A stretch of 41,048 bases of DNA from positions 1-41,048 of IMG/VR virus record IMGVR_UViG_3300035099_000031. One strand, 5' to 3'. Positions 24,762-32,613 of this stretch are shown here, piece by piece; position 1 is the first letter of the stretch; every line of letters begins with the position of its first letter. The stretch comes from a virus. Below the pieces are notes generated by a model. The model was not told the DNA's origin. It did not search any database and saw only the letters and a list, made by a program, of their open reading frames with translations. The translations under genes were made by a program, and so were the position numbers.

Positions 24762-26983
24762 TGGCCACACAAGTTGAAGGTTACGCAGTGTGCGCACAGG
24801 GTCAGCCCCTTATTGGGGTCGTAGTTAACCTCTATTCTGTAACTGACCTGGAGACTATCGTGGCGACAACCACTACCAACTCTAGTGGGTATTATTCGTT
24901 CACGGGGTTGGCTGATGGCGATTATATTGCCCGCATTATATCAGGGGTTATCGGCACGATAGGGGCGGAGCGATTCACATACAAGGGTGGAGAATGGCGC
25001 TGGGGTACAGGGACAGTAGGGGTGAACTTCACAGGCGTAAGGATAGACCAGGAAGGCGTAAGAGGATATGCCAATAACGTAGTTACTTTTGACCTTGATG
25101 CCACGACAGGCACTTTGGTACAAAGTGGGCTTGACCTCGATGATATAGCCGATGGTACTACCCATCAGAGATTATTGGCTACCCAAATTTCAGCAGGCAA
25201 GATATACCTATCTGATGCGTCTACCTATAAGGCGGGCTATGACCCTAGTGGGAAACGGAGAGTATTCACCGCAACACCTACAACGCCTTACGATGTCGGC
25301 GACCTCTGGTTAGATGCCACCACAGTCAAACGATGCACAACAGCAAGGGCAAGCGGAGCTTATGTAGCTGGCGATTGGACTGCCACGACCCTTGATGCTA
25401 TCACTGATGGCACCACTTATAGTCGTGTGCTAACCACTAGCATAAGTGCTGGTAAGATACTGCTAGATGAAACCACTGCAGGCACTTATGGCAAAGTGCT
25501 AAGCACTGATATATCTGCTGGGCACATCCTTCTTTCTGCTTGCACGGGTACACTGGATAACATAGCCAATGGTACTACTTATGGCAAGGTGGCGCTAACT
25601 GGCATATCAGCAGGGAAAATCGTAGTTGCTGGCCTTGATAGTGGCGTAACTGCCAGGATGTTCCTCGATGCAACAACCAAAAACAATATAGAGGCTTGGA
25701 GACACGCTTCTGACGTTACTATGATAGACGGTGGCGATATTTATGCTAACTCTATAACCCTTACTAAAGTCGCTTCCGAAGTTACTGATAGAATGTTTGA
25801 TTCCTCTGCTGCCTCAGACAACATTCAGGGATGGCCTCATGCGTCAGATGTCACTAAGATTGATGGCGGCGATATTTACACTGGCTCGGTTACAGCAGCC
25901 AAGATAACTGTAGCCACTCTCTCAGCTTTATCTGCCGATATGGGTACACTCACGGCAGGCACCATCAAGATGGGCACAGGCACAAAGGATGTAAACCTGA
26001 CAGGGTTCCAACTTGATAGCGGCGAGATAGTAGGGCAGGCTGCGGGGGTAGACCAAGTTTACATTTCCGCTGCTGATGGCAAACTATATGCTGGGGCAGG
26101 AGCTGTTGTTATAGGCTCCGCTGGAATTTGGATTGCTGACCAAGAGGATTTAATAGATAAGAAACTCTTGTTTGGCAATACTGCTGCCTTGCCTTATTCA
26201 TGGTTACATACTGGCCCCACCAGCGTTTATTGGTGGCAACTTTATGCAGTAGACTGTTTAACCAATATGACCCACGCCTTAATGAGTAGTCGAGAACTAG
26301 GAGCCCACAGCTTAATCCGCACACAATTGAGTTATGATGATCGCTTCGCTTACCCAATCAGTGTTTTCAAAGTTCAAGCCTATGATGGACAATATGTGCG
26401 GAATATATTGGAGGTTGAGGGTTATAAAGGAGATGCCTCTGGTGTATTCACAGGAGCACTCTCCACCTACGGCTACATCTACCCTGGGACAGGGACTGCA
26501 ATACAGGCCACAGGTTACATAACTGCTCATGCTACTGGCAAACTAGCTCTTATGGGTGGCAATGTCGGCATCGGGACAGCGGCACCAAATACAAAACTGG
26601 AAGTCAGTGGTACAACAAGAACAGCGCGGTTGGACATCGCAGGAGCGGAAACTTATATTTACCGTCTAAGTGCCAATGACCTCATATTCGGCTCAAATTC
26701 AGGGGATATGATTACAGTGAGTAATAATCTTTTAAGGCCATGCGCAGATAATGTTGTAGCGCTCGGGCATGGTAGCTATCGATGGAGTAACCTCAGAGTT
26801 GGGACTGGAACATCATATTTAATGGGTAATGTCGGCATCGGGACGACAGCCCCCAAAAGCGCACTCCATGTAGTAGGATTGCCTGTATATGCCAATAATG
26901 CTGCTGCAGTTGCTGGGGGCTTAACCGCAGGGGCATTCTATCGGACAAACGGTGACCCAGACCCAGTTTGTGTAGTACACTAG
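24761..26983 (+). CDS. Tail fiber / receptor-binding protein (740 aa)
   Basis: Residues 5-60 form a carboxypeptidase-regulatory-like beta domain (VEGYAVCAQGQPLIGVVVNL then YYSFTGLADGDYIARI). Residues about 125-290 contain short repeats (TTYSRVLTTSISAGKILL, TYGKVLSTDISAGHILL), and two copies of HASDVT-x-IDGGDIY follow. GNVGIGT-x-AP appears twice (about 600 and 690). The C-terminus (NNAAAVAGGLTAGAFYRTNG then DPDPVCVVH) is a common trimeric fiber tip. It is the best candidate for host recognition. The ATG shares a base with the CAP stop. Confidence 0.8.
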   Translation: MATQVEGYAVCAQGQPLIGVVVNLYSVTDLETIVATTTTNSSGYYSFTGLADGDYIARIISGVIGTIGAERFTYKGGEWRWGTGTVGVNFTGVRIDQEGVRGYANNVVTFDLDATTGTLVQSGLDLDDIADGTTHQRLLATQISAGKIYLSDASTYKAGYDPSGKRRVFTATPTTPYDVGDLWLDATTVKRCTTARASGAYVAGDWTATTLDAITDGTTYSRVLTTSISAGKILLDETTAGTYGKVLSTDISAGHILLSACTGTLDNIANGTTYGKVALTGISAGKIVVAGLDSGVTARMFLDATTKNNIEAWRHASDVTMIDGGDIYANSITLTKVASEVTDRMFDSSAASDNIQGWPHASDVTKIDGGDIYTGSVTAAKITVATLSALSADMGTLTAGTIKMGTGTKDVNLTGFQLDSGEIVGQAAGVDQVYISAADGKLYAGAGAVVIGSAGIWIADQEDLIDKKLLFGNTAALPYSWLHTGPTSVYWWQLYAVDCLTNMTHALMSSRELGAHSLIRTQLSYDDRFAYPISVFKVQAYDGQYVRNILEVEGYKGDASGVFTGALSTYGYIYPGTGTAIQATGYITAHATGKLALMGGNVGIGTAAPNTKLEVSGTTRTARLDIAGAETYIYRLSANDLIFGSNSGDMITVSNNLLRPCADNVVALGHGSYRWSNLRVGTGTSYLMGNVGIGTTAPKSALHVVGLPVYANNAAAVAGGLTAGAFYRTNGDPDPVCVVH

Positions 26984-26995
26984 AAGGATAAGACG

Positions 26996-27199
26996 ATGGA
27001 AAAACCAAGCTTCAAACTGACAAATTGGCAGATTTTCCTCCTTCTTGTGCTGATTGTGGCTGCCATCACATTCCTAGACTGGACGGCATTAGAAAAGAAT
27101 GTGGACGGGATTGCCCTCGGCTCTACCATTGCTGCCCTTGTGGGGATAGCGGCAGCTATTCTTGCAGTGAAGATAAAGGACATACTCTTTGGCAAGTAG
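26996..27199 (+). CDS. Holin-like membrane protein (67 aa)
   Basis: Two hydrophobic spans are visible: residues 12-27 (QIFLLLVLIVAAITFL) and 38-58 (GIALGSTIAALVGIAAAILA), with short charged ends. Size, two spans and the place at the head of the lysis genes make a holin or a holin partner likely. It follows the fiber gene by 12 bp behind AGAAGGATAAGACG. Confidence 0.65.
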   Translation: MEKPSFKLTNWQIFLLLVLIVAAITFLDWTALEKNVDGIALGSTIAALVGIAAAILAVKIKDILFGK

Positions 27200-27208
27200 G
27201 TGGGGAAG

Positions 27209-27655
27209 GTGGAGTTAGACGAATTCAAGGCACTTGAGGCTAAGGCGGTCTTGGGCTTCTATTTTGACGTCGAGAATGGTATTATCCTCTTGCGCGAACG
27301 CCGTGAAGAAGCTGGGGGCGACTATGTACCAATGTTGCTCGATGGCGCAATTCTTATCACCGAGCCGTGGGTAGTAGATTACATGATGTGGGTACTTAAC
27401 CATTGTCTGGAACGCCTTGACAATCCTATTGAATTTCGCCAAGCTATGGAGAACTGGGTAGAGGTATGGAAACTTTTGCGCCCTGCTATCCAAGCTGTAA
27501 CCCGCTTGCGCATGGCTGAGGTTCCGCTTACTGAAATAAGCGATTACATGCAAAAGAATTATCCTTACCTCTGGGTGACGGGAAAACATGACATCAAAGG
27601 GTTGAGCGAACAAGATAAGGGAACACTAAACGAATTGCTAGAGAAATTTGAGTGA
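27209..27655 (+). CDS. Hypothetical protein in the lysis cassette (148 aa)
   Basis: I take GTG 27209 as start because AGGTGGGG stands ahead; GTG 27200 is an alternative three codons earlier. The protein is soluble, acidic and mostly helical (CLERLDNPIEFRQAMENWVE). No family is recognised. It sits between two small membrane proteins, so it could modulate lysis timing. Confidence 0.55.
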   Translation: MELDEFKALEAKAVLGFYFDVENGIILLRERREEAGGDYVPMLLDGAILITEPWVVDYMMWVLNHCLERLDNPIEFRQAMENWVEVWKLLRPAIQAVTRLRMAEVPLTEISDYMQKNYPYLWVTGKHDIKGLSEQDKGTLNELLEKFE

Positions 27656-27665
27656 GGAGGATAAG

Positions 27666-27836
27666 ATGAAGAAGTGGTACGCCAGTCGGACACTATGGGT
27701 AAACATCCTGCTAGCTGTGGCAGTAGTGGTCAATAGCCAGTGGGGATTCCAGCTTAGTCCCGAAGAACAAGGGGGGATCATTATTGTAATCAACCTTATT
27801 CTTCGAGCAATTACCAAGGAGGGATTGACGCTATAA
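27666..27836 (+). CDS. Holin-like membrane protein (56 aa)
   Basis: ATG 27666 follows GTGAGGAGGATAAG. The pattern (K)KWYASRTLWVNILLAVAVVV, a short loop, then IIIVINLILRAITKEGLTL is that of a common family of small phage membrane proteins next to endolysins, with W-x-N-I at the first span and N-(L/I)-ILR-x-(I/V)TK at the second. It is probably the holin or one of a pair with 26996-27199. Confidence 0.7.
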   Translation: MKKWYASRTLWVNILLAVAVVVNSQWGFQLSPEEQGGIIIVINLILRAITKEGLTL

Positions 27837-28832
27837 ATGAAAGTCGGAGTGGGACTTCAGGGACAAGGCCGCTACCTAGACCGTCTCCTATGGCTAAATC
27901 CTGATGCTACTCTCATCCTACAGGAAGGAATAGAAGACGCTAGGTGGTTGTGCGCACATGGTTGGGAAGGCGAAGTATGGCTTAGGTTCTATGATTACGA
28001 AGATAACAATCCAATGGGAACTGACCCTGAAGTCTATGCTGCACGTATCCAGCAATGGCTTGTTGAGAATGAGTACGGGGTAGACATAAAGCACATCATA
28101 CCCTGGAACGAGCTTAACTTAGCTTGTGAACATAAGGGCATAGGTGTTTGGGACTCTGTAGAGGCATATATCGCCATCAATCAATGGTGCTGTAGATGTC
28201 TCTTGAGCCTTCGGGAACTGCTTAGGGATAAGTATATCCTTCATTGGGGAGCGTTAAGTCCTGGCCATGAACCACCTGGTTATGAGCCAGAGTACGAATA
28301 CAACCTCGTAGCAGCTTCAGTAAGATATGCCGATATGGTGGATATGCACGTCTATGGGCCTACCGAACTAGAGTGGACAGGCTCTGGCAGAGCAGAGCGC
28401 ATCGTGGCAAAGTTGAACCAAATGGGTGTCCTTACAAAAAACATCGCCATAACTGAGGTTAATAGCGTAGACTATGTCGAGTTATTATCCTGGTTAAAAG
28501 CATATATACCAGATTTAGCTGCAATTTTTTGGTTCTTATGGTGTGGGAACCCGGAGCACTCTGCCTTTGATTTAATCAAACAGGATTTGGAGCCATTAAA
28601 AGCGTTTATCGAAAAGAATAAGGAGGTAAGCATGGCTGAGTTTAGATATGGGGTAAAGGACGAAGCAGATAAACTGCGGTTAGCAGGAATAGACCCTGGG
28701 CAACCACTGTCAGACGAATACTGGTTTTTGCATGACCTGGCGGTACAACCAACTACCACGGGAACGTTTTGGATATACAAAGTTCAGGGAACATTCTATG
28801 TGCAATTCTTTCCGAAGGCGTTGGGAGGATAA
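27837..28832 (+). CDS. Clan GH-A glycoside hydrolase-like protein, candidate cell-wall lysin
   Basis: The 331-aa protein has clan GH-A landmarks of a TIM barrel: the acid/base in PWNELNLA (E92, N91 before it), DMHVYG (H171) and the nucleophile strand AITEVNS (E207), then WFLWCG late in the barrel. Residues about 265-331 form a separate small domain that may bind cell wall. Lying directly after a holin-like gene and before a transglycosylase, it probably cuts wall polysaccharide or capsule. The substrate is unknown. AGGAGGGATTGACGCTATAA gives a distant ribosome binding site. Confidence 0.65.
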   Translation: MKVGVGLQGQGRYLDRLLWLNPDATLILQEGIEDARWLCAHGWEGEVWLRFYDYEDNNPMGTDPEVYAARIQQWLVENEYGVDIKHIIPWNELNLACEHKGIGVWDSVEAYIAINQWCCRCLLSLRELLRDKYILHWGALSPGHEPPGYEPEYEYNLVAASVRYADMVDMHVYGPTELEWTGSGRAERIVAKLNQMGVLTKNIAITEVNSVDYVELLSWLKAYIPDLAAIFWFLWCGNPEHSAFDLIKQDLEPLKAFIEKNKEVSMAEFRYGVKDEADKLRLAGIDPGQPLSDEYWFLHDLAVQPTTTGTFWIYKVQGTFYVQFFPKALGG

Positions 28833-28833
28833 A

Positions 28834-29337
28834 ATGAAACTCACAGCACAAGGCGAAACAAAAGAATGTCCTGACTATATCTACAATATCATCAAGACCA
28901 TAGGTCAGCAATATGGCGTGCCGTATAAGTTGCTCCTAGCTATTGCTTTCTGCGAGAGCAGCTTTGACCCCGCGGCCATCAACTATAATCCGCCTACTGA
29001 CTCCTCGACAGGGACGGTGGATTATGGGCTATTCCAAATCAATAGCCATTGGCATCCCGACTTCAACCTCGAACTGAAGTTTGACCCTACCTACAATACA
29101 CAGTACGCTTGCGACCTAATCTTGGGCGAGTATGCTAAGTTCGAAGATTGGTACAAAGCTATCTGGATGTGGTCTACATGGGATAGGGCATGGGCAATCT
29201 ATCAGGAGTGGCAAGCAGCACCTGAAACGCCTAAGCCAACCTATGAGGAACTAGAGGCGAAGTTAGTAACAGAACAAGTAAAAGTTAATAAGGCTTTGAA
29301 CTTTATCAATCAGGCACGGGACGCTCTATTGGAGTAG
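28834..29337 (+). CDS. Lytic transglycosylase/lysozyme-like endolysin (167 aa)
   Basis: ATG 28834 follows TTGGGAGGATAAA; the longer frame upstream overlaps the GH gene and has no site. Catalytic E41 stands in AIAFCESSFDPAAINY, followed by DYGLFQINSHWHPDF and a Trp-rich closing region, the pattern of SLT-type lysozyme folds. Residues 135-167 form a charged helix, perhaps for wall attachment. No signal peptide, so it would need a holin. Confidence 0.8.
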   Translation: MKLTAQGETKECPDYIYNIIKTIGQQYGVPYKLLLAIAFCESSFDPAAINYNPPTDSSTGTVDYGLFQINSHWHPDFNLELKFDPTYNTQYACDLILGEYAKFEDWYKAIWMWSTWDRAWAIYQEWQAAPETPKPTYEELEAKLVTEQVKVNKALNFINQARDALLE

Positions 29338-29340
29338 GCT

Positions 29341-30408
29341 ATGCCATTACCGCCGTCTGGCAGTACTAAGTTCCAGGAGTGTATTCAAGCCCTTCAGGAA
29401 CTTGCATACAATGACCTCAATAAGTTTGCCCAAAAACTAGGCTATGCTCATGCTCAGAGTTTCGCAACCCAAATGAAGCGCAGGGGCTATTCACGGCCAC
29501 GATACAGCGACCCAACAAATCCAAGTGAAGAGAAGCAACCCGAACCCGTCATTATCATGCCCGAAATCCATCCGTACAAGGCACCAGATGTAGGTGAAGG
29601 CGAGGAGGAGACGCAAGTAGTGGTGCTGTCGGATGGTCACGCTGGTAAGATAACTCCTACCTTTGATGATGATGTGTATAAGGCTCGCATGGAGAGGCTA
29701 TTCCAGAAGGTCATTACGGTCACACATCTCCATCGGCAGATGTACCCGATAAACCGATTGGTTATCCTTGACCTTGGGGACAACATAACTGGCGAGAATC
29801 CCCAGCAGGGAAGCAAGATAGAATCCGTCTCTATGGGCGCTCGCAGCCAGGTTTGGCGGCTGGCCCTTCCTGCAACCACGGAGTTTATCTTATCCGCCAG
29901 ACAGGAATTCAGTAGTGTTGACTTCTATGGCATGGGTGGAAACCACGGTAGGTATGATAGACTGGCTCCAGAAACATCTAGTTGGGACTTGGCCCTTTAC
30001 GACAATCTGAAGTCTACCTTTGGAGACAAGTATGATGGCATCACAATCCATAGTTCCGAGGAGTTCTACATTCTCCTAGAGATAGAGGGGCATAGGTTCT
30101 TTACAGTTCATGGGGATGAATTCCGAAACTCTGGCACGAGGGGTATCCCGATGATGGCTATGCTGCTCAAGATAGCCAACTGGTTTATCCAATATGGTGG
30201 GTTTAAGTATTTTCTCTGTGGTCACTTTCACACGTATGACAACCGCCTGCTATCGGCAAAGACAGAATTATTTATGAACGGGACTCTTGTTTCAGACGAC
30301 CCATGGGCATTGGCTAGGCTGGGGGTTTCCTCCATCCCAAGCCAATGGACTTTTGGTGTTAAGCGTGACAAAGGGGTTACGTGGAGATACCCATTATGGT
30401 TTGATTAA
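29341..30408 (+). CDS. Calcineurin-like metallophosphoesterase (355 aa)
   Basis: All metal-binding motifs are present in order: SDGH (97-100), LGDN (145-148), GGNHGR (199-204), VHGDEF (256-261) and CGHFHTYD (293-300). Residues 1-55 look like a helix-turn-helix (ELAYNDLNKFAQKLGYAHAQ), so the protein may bind DNA. Phages use such enzymes as nucleases or phosphatases; the substrate here is not deducible. It begins 3 bp after the endolysin gene and marks the change from lysis to DNA metabolism genes. Confidence 0.8.
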   Translation: MPLPPSGSTKFQECIQALQELAYNDLNKFAQKLGYAHAQSFATQMKRRGYSRPRYSDPTNPSEEKQPEPVIIMPEIHPYKAPDVGEGEEETQVVVLSDGHAGKITPTFDDDVYKARMERLFQKVITVTHLHRQMYPINRLVILDLGDNITGENPQQGSKIESVSMGARSQVWRLALPATTEFILSARQEFSSVDFYGMGGNHGRYDRLAPETSSWDLALYDNLKSTFGDKYDGITIHSSEEFYILLEIEGHRFFTVHGDEFRNSGTRGIPMMAMLLKIANWFIQYGGFKYFLCGHFHTYDNRLLSAKTELFMNGTLVSDDPWALARLGVSSIPSQWTFGVKRDKGVTWRYPLWFD

Positions 30409-30417
30409 GGAGGCTTT

Positions 30418-30465
30418 ATGTCTGAATTAGATTGTTTTTACATAAGGCGATGGATACGACTATGA
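30418..30465 (+). CDS. Possible 15-aa leader peptide coupled to the DUF4406 gene
   Basis: ATG 30418 has the strong site ATTAAGGAGGCTTT, while the DUF4406 start at 30462 has none. The short frame (MSELDCFYIRRWIRL) ends in CTATGAAAA, where its TGA overlaps the ATG of the next gene. This suggests translational coupling: ribosomes load on the leader and reinitiate. Confidence 0.45.
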   Translation: MSELDCFYIRRWIRL

Positions 30466-30842
30466 AAAGGCCAAAAATCTTTGTAAGCGGCCCATACCGA
30501 GCGGAGACCAGTGCAGACATAGAAAAGAATATTATCGCTGCCGAGGCTGTTGCCCGTGCCCTATGGCTTCAGGGTTGGTCTGTTTTTGTCCCTCACCTTA
30601 ACACGAGTCATTTCGAGGGTCTTGCGCCAGAGGAAGATTTCTTAGATTACGGTCTCTCTATGATACAGCACCATGATGCTATTTTTATGTTGCCGAAATG
30701 GGAAAACAGCGAGGGCGCTTGTAAAGAGAGGGCAGAGGCAAGGCGATTGGGGAAGCCAGATGTCTATTCGCTTACAGGAGCAGAAATATTACTGGCCCGT
30801 ATATCATGGGATAACAAAGATCGCTATCCTCCTTCTTTTTGA
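30462..30842 (+). CDS. DUF4406 / nucleoside deoxyribosyltransferase-like protein (126 aa)
   Basis: It starts with KIFVSGPYRAETSADIEKNI, continues with AEAVARALWLQGWSVFVPHL and MLPKWENSEGACKERAEARR, and matches DUF4406, a Rossmann-type relative of nucleoside 2-deoxyribosyltransferases common in phages. The family glutamate (E in SEGA) is present. It may act in nucleotide salvage. ATG 30462 is chosen because of the coupled leader; ATG 30450 would add four residues. Confidence 0.75.
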   Translation: MKRPKIFVSGPYRAETSADIEKNIIAAEAVARALWLQGWSVFVPHLNTSHFEGLAPEEDFLDYGLSMIQHHDAIFMLPKWENSEGACKERAEARRLGKPDVYSLTGAEILLARISWDNKDRYPPSF

Positions 30843-30871
30843 TAGGGCAGGCCCGTCCGGCTAGATTTCCT

Positions 30872-30895
30872 CCCTCCTTTCTCTGGCTAGGAGGG
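30872..30895. terminator. Hairpin after the DUF4406 gene
   Basis: CCCTCC (30872-30877) pairs with GGAGGG (30890-30895) across a 12-base loop, 30 bp past the stop. No T-run follows, so it is at most a weak terminator. Confidence 0.35.
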
Positions 30896-30931
30896 CCTAC
30901 CCACTTCCTTGACAATGGTAGTATAATAAAA

Positions 30932-31096
30932 ATGCTTGCAGCAAGCGATATGATACGTTATCTAAAAAAGGCCCAGGCGGGTAAGGGCGACAAGAAAGTA
31001 GGCGAAACCGCTAGGAGACAGGCCATCGGAATTGTTGATGGCCTGTTTTCTTTTGGGCAAACCATCCTAATTGCAGTTGATACTCCCCAGCCTTAA
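30932..31096 (+). CDS. Small ORF ending in an IS605-type terminal sequence (54 aa)
   Basis: The frame starts at ATG 30932, four bases after a TATAAT (30922-30927), with no ribosome binding site. The product is basic then hydrophobic (MLAASDMIRYLKKAQAGKGD, then FSFGQTILIAVDTPQP). Its last codons (VDTPQP and stop) lie in a sequence matching the reverse complement of the TnpB element right end at 38549-38580. It may be a truncated gene. Function unknown, and the call is weak. Confidence 0.35.
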   Translation: MLAASDMIRYLKKAQAGKGDKKVGETARRQAIGIVDGLFSFGQTILIAVDTPQP

Positions 31097-31108
31097 AAGG
31101 CGGGGTTT
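31077..31108 (-). repeat. Solo copy of the IS200/IS605 right-end hairpin, reversed
   Basis: TTGATACTCCCCAGCC and the following TTAAAAGGCGGGGTTT agree with the reverse complement of 38549-38580 at 27 of 32 positions. No tnpB or left end lies beside it. Read on the plus strand CCCC-A-GCC/GGC-GGGG followed by TTTT (31084-31109) is also a good intrinsic terminator, so the fragment may now serve as one. Confidence 0.6.
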
Positions 31109-31112
31109 TAGG
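31084..31112 (+). terminator. Intrinsic terminator
   Basis: CCCC and GCC pair with GGC and GGGG around a short TTAAAA loop with one bulged A, and TTTTAGG follows. It closes the lysis-to-DUF4406 message before the promoter at 31163. Confidence 0.55.
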
Positions 31113-31136
31113 CAGCGTTAATTGCAGATAATGCTT

Positions 31137-31160
31137 AATTTGCCGATATATCGCCAAATT
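31137..31160. promoter_or_regulatory. 24-bp near-perfect palindrome next to a strong promoter
   Basis: AATTTGCCGATA is followed directly by TATCGCCAAATT; 11 of 12 positions are symmetric. It ends 2 bp before the -35 box at 31163. Dimeric repressors or activators bind such sites. The adjacent HTH-containing gene could regulate itself here. Confidence 0.6.
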
Positions 31161-31162
31161 GC

Positions 31163-31191
31163 TTGACAGAGTACGGATAGTTTGTTATTAT
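31163..31191 (+). promoter_or_regulatory. Strong sigma-70-like promoter
   Basis: TTGACA (31163-31168), 17 bp, TATTAT (31186-31191). Transcription would begin near 31198, about 14 nt ahead of ATG 31212. It is the best -35/-10 pair in the window. Confidence 0.7.
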
Positions 31192-31211
31192 AGCGTCACA
31201 GGTAGAAAGTG

Positions 31212-31763
31212 ATGCGCAATCAGTTTTCTAAATGGAATTCAGTCAAAGTTAAAGCTAGATATAATTATACTTGTGCACGCTGTGGTTCAATGGAAAATAT
31301 ACAGGCGCATGACCCAAGTATGCAACATAGCGATTGGAGAATGGGGATAGCGCTTTGCGGGGAATGCCATAGTAAAGAACACCCCGATGTTCCAAAACGA
31401 CTTTTTACAAGTTCTGGGAAACAACCCTATTGGCCTAATATGTCTGCTAGAACTTTAGCTAAGGAAATAGCTTGTCATTCTAGAACCATTATTCGTAGAG
31501 CAAAGAAACTTGGTATATTGCCTGGCAAACCATTGTCTGAAGAAGATAAGCAGAGAATAATGAATATTAAGTTTGATATATCCCCAGCGTTACCTGAAGA
31601 GTTACCCGAAAAGTACATAAAGCTACCAGAGGGATGGATTGGTGAGATGGAATGCCTGAGGTGCGGACACAAGTGGTTACGTAGGGTGCCACATTTGCCG
31701 AAGAGGTGCCCTCATTGCTTTAGTCCATATTGGAATAAACCAAGAAGAGACAAAGGCAAATAG
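31212..31763 (+). CDS. HNH-like nuclease with HTH and zinc ribbon (183 aa)
   Basis: Residues 15-58 are HNH-like with zinc ligands: YTCARCGSMENIQAHDP (C21, C24, H33) and IALCGECHSKEH (C49, C52, H53). Residues 78-103 form an HTH (SARTLAKEIACHSRTIIRRA). Residues about 148-172 form a zinc ribbon (MECLRCGHKW then RCPHC). Combined nuclease and DNA-binding parts fit a homing endonuclease; the strong promoter and palindrome in front would also fit a regulator. GTG 31209 is an alternative start. Confidence 0.7.
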   Translation: MRNQFSKWNSVKVKARYNYTCARCGSMENIQAHDPSMQHSDWRMGIALCGECHSKEHPDVPKRLFTSSGKQPYWPNMSARTLAKEIACHSRTIIRRAKKLGILPGKPLSEEDKQRIMNIKFDISPALPEELPEKYIKLPEGWIGEMECLRCGHKWLRRVPHLPKRCPHCFSPYWNKPRRDKGK

Positions 31764-31786
31764 AGGTAGCAGAAAGGAGGATGTAA

Positions 31787-32053
31787 ATACTAGTTAATCT
31801 TGCCAAGCTATTATCCGATTTCGAGAACTTACACCAAAGCTTAGAGAGGCCAATCTACTACAAAAAAATCGTAGCATTGACGGATAATCCCCATCTATTT
31901 GAAGCGCAGGTCTGGGTAAATGGCGAAGTGGTTTTTGTCAAGTGCTTCAAATATCATCGCACGGCAGTAGATGCCTGCGATGATTTTGTCTATACCATGA
32001 TTAGGGATAATAAATTCGGGCCCGGCCCTTATATCAAGGAGAATGATGACTGA
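31787..32053 (+). CDS. Hypothetical protein with apparent ATA start codon (88 aa)
   Basis: A perfect AGGAGG (31775-31780) stands 6 bp before ATA 31787. The ATG that touches the site (31781) is followed at once by TAA in the same frame. The downstream frame looks coding (LVNLAKLLSDFENLHQSLER then VWVNGEVVFVKCFKYHRTAV) and has no ATG/GTG start before codon 50 or so. It overlaps the next gene by 8 to 11 nt, as real operon genes do here. The family is not recognised. Either AUA initiates translation or the gene is inactivated by a stop at codon 2. Confidence 0.5.
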   Translation: MLVNLAKLLSDFENLHQSLERPIYYKKIVALTDNPHLFEAQVWVNGEVVFVKCFKYHRTAVDACDDFVYTMIRDNKFGPGPYIKENDD

Positions 32054-32441
32054 GGACAAGGCGCAACAGGCATACTGGATTGGGCAAGTCTACGTGCTAG
32101 ATGGTAAGTGTTGGGGCAGGGATTTGAGACGCAAGGTGGACAAAAAGGGTATAAGTTACCTCGATGTTGTCAATGTATGTCTAGGCAATGAGGAGGATAT
32201 AGTACCAATCCTCAAGGGGGAAAGCCCATTAGGCAACCTACCAGATGATGCTGATGGCTATAAACGGATAGTATTACGAAGGATATTAGACGAGGATGAA
32301 GTAGAGTATGTCAGAAGTGATATTGCAGAACGAAGTGTGGAAAGAGGCCGAGCTGCTAAACCTCTTGGGGATAGAGAAAGGAACACTGGCTTACCTCAGA
32401 GAACAAAGGGGCTTTCCCACAGTGCAAGTCGGACGAGGTAA
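32046..32441 (+). CDS. Hypothetical protein (131 aa)
   Basis: ATG 32046 has AAGGAG 4 bp ahead; ATG 32043 is an alternative. Residues 1-90 look like a genuine fold (YWIGQVYVLDGKCWGRDLRR and DADGYKRIVLRRILDEDEVE). The last about 45 residues overlap the HTH gene in another frame and look like unselected sequence. The family is unknown. Confidence 0.5.
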   Translation: MTEDKAQQAYWIGQVYVLDGKCWGRDLRRKVDKKGISYLDVVNVCLGNEEDIVPILKGESPLGNLPDDADGYKRIVLRRILDEDEVEYVRSDIAERSVERGRAAKPLGDRERNTGLPQRTKGLSHSASRTR

Positions 32442-32514
32442 AAGGGTCTACTTGGCAAAGGAAGTGCTACAATGGTTGAGGGAACACGGAAATACGCCCG
32501 CCAACACCGAATAA
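32308..32514 (+). CDS. Excisionase/MerR-like HTH protein (68 aa)
   Basis: WKEAELLNLLGIEKGTLAYL followed by GFPTVQVGRGKRVYLAKEVL is the winged-helix pattern of helix-turn-helix-17/excisionase-type proteins. No integrase exists here, so a role in transcription or replication control is more likely than excision. The gene overlaps the previous frame by 134 nt, an unusually long overlap. The ribosome binding site (GAGGATGAAG) is weak. Confidence 0.65.
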   Translation: MSEVILQNEVWKEAELLNLLGIEKGTLAYLREQRGFPTVQVGRGKRVYLAKEVLQWLREHGNTPANTE

Positions 32515-32613
32515 CTGCCAGTCCTCCGCCTATAACAGTACAGGGACTAGGCGCAGTTGGCGATGTTAGAAATGCAGGTATTTTAGACCATCCGTCAGAA
32601 AAACAGACAAATG

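Noticed and set aside
32308-32514. Excisionase implying lysogeny
   Set aside because: No integrase or CI-like repressor occurs anywhere in the circular genome, so the HTH protein is not evidence for a temperate phage.
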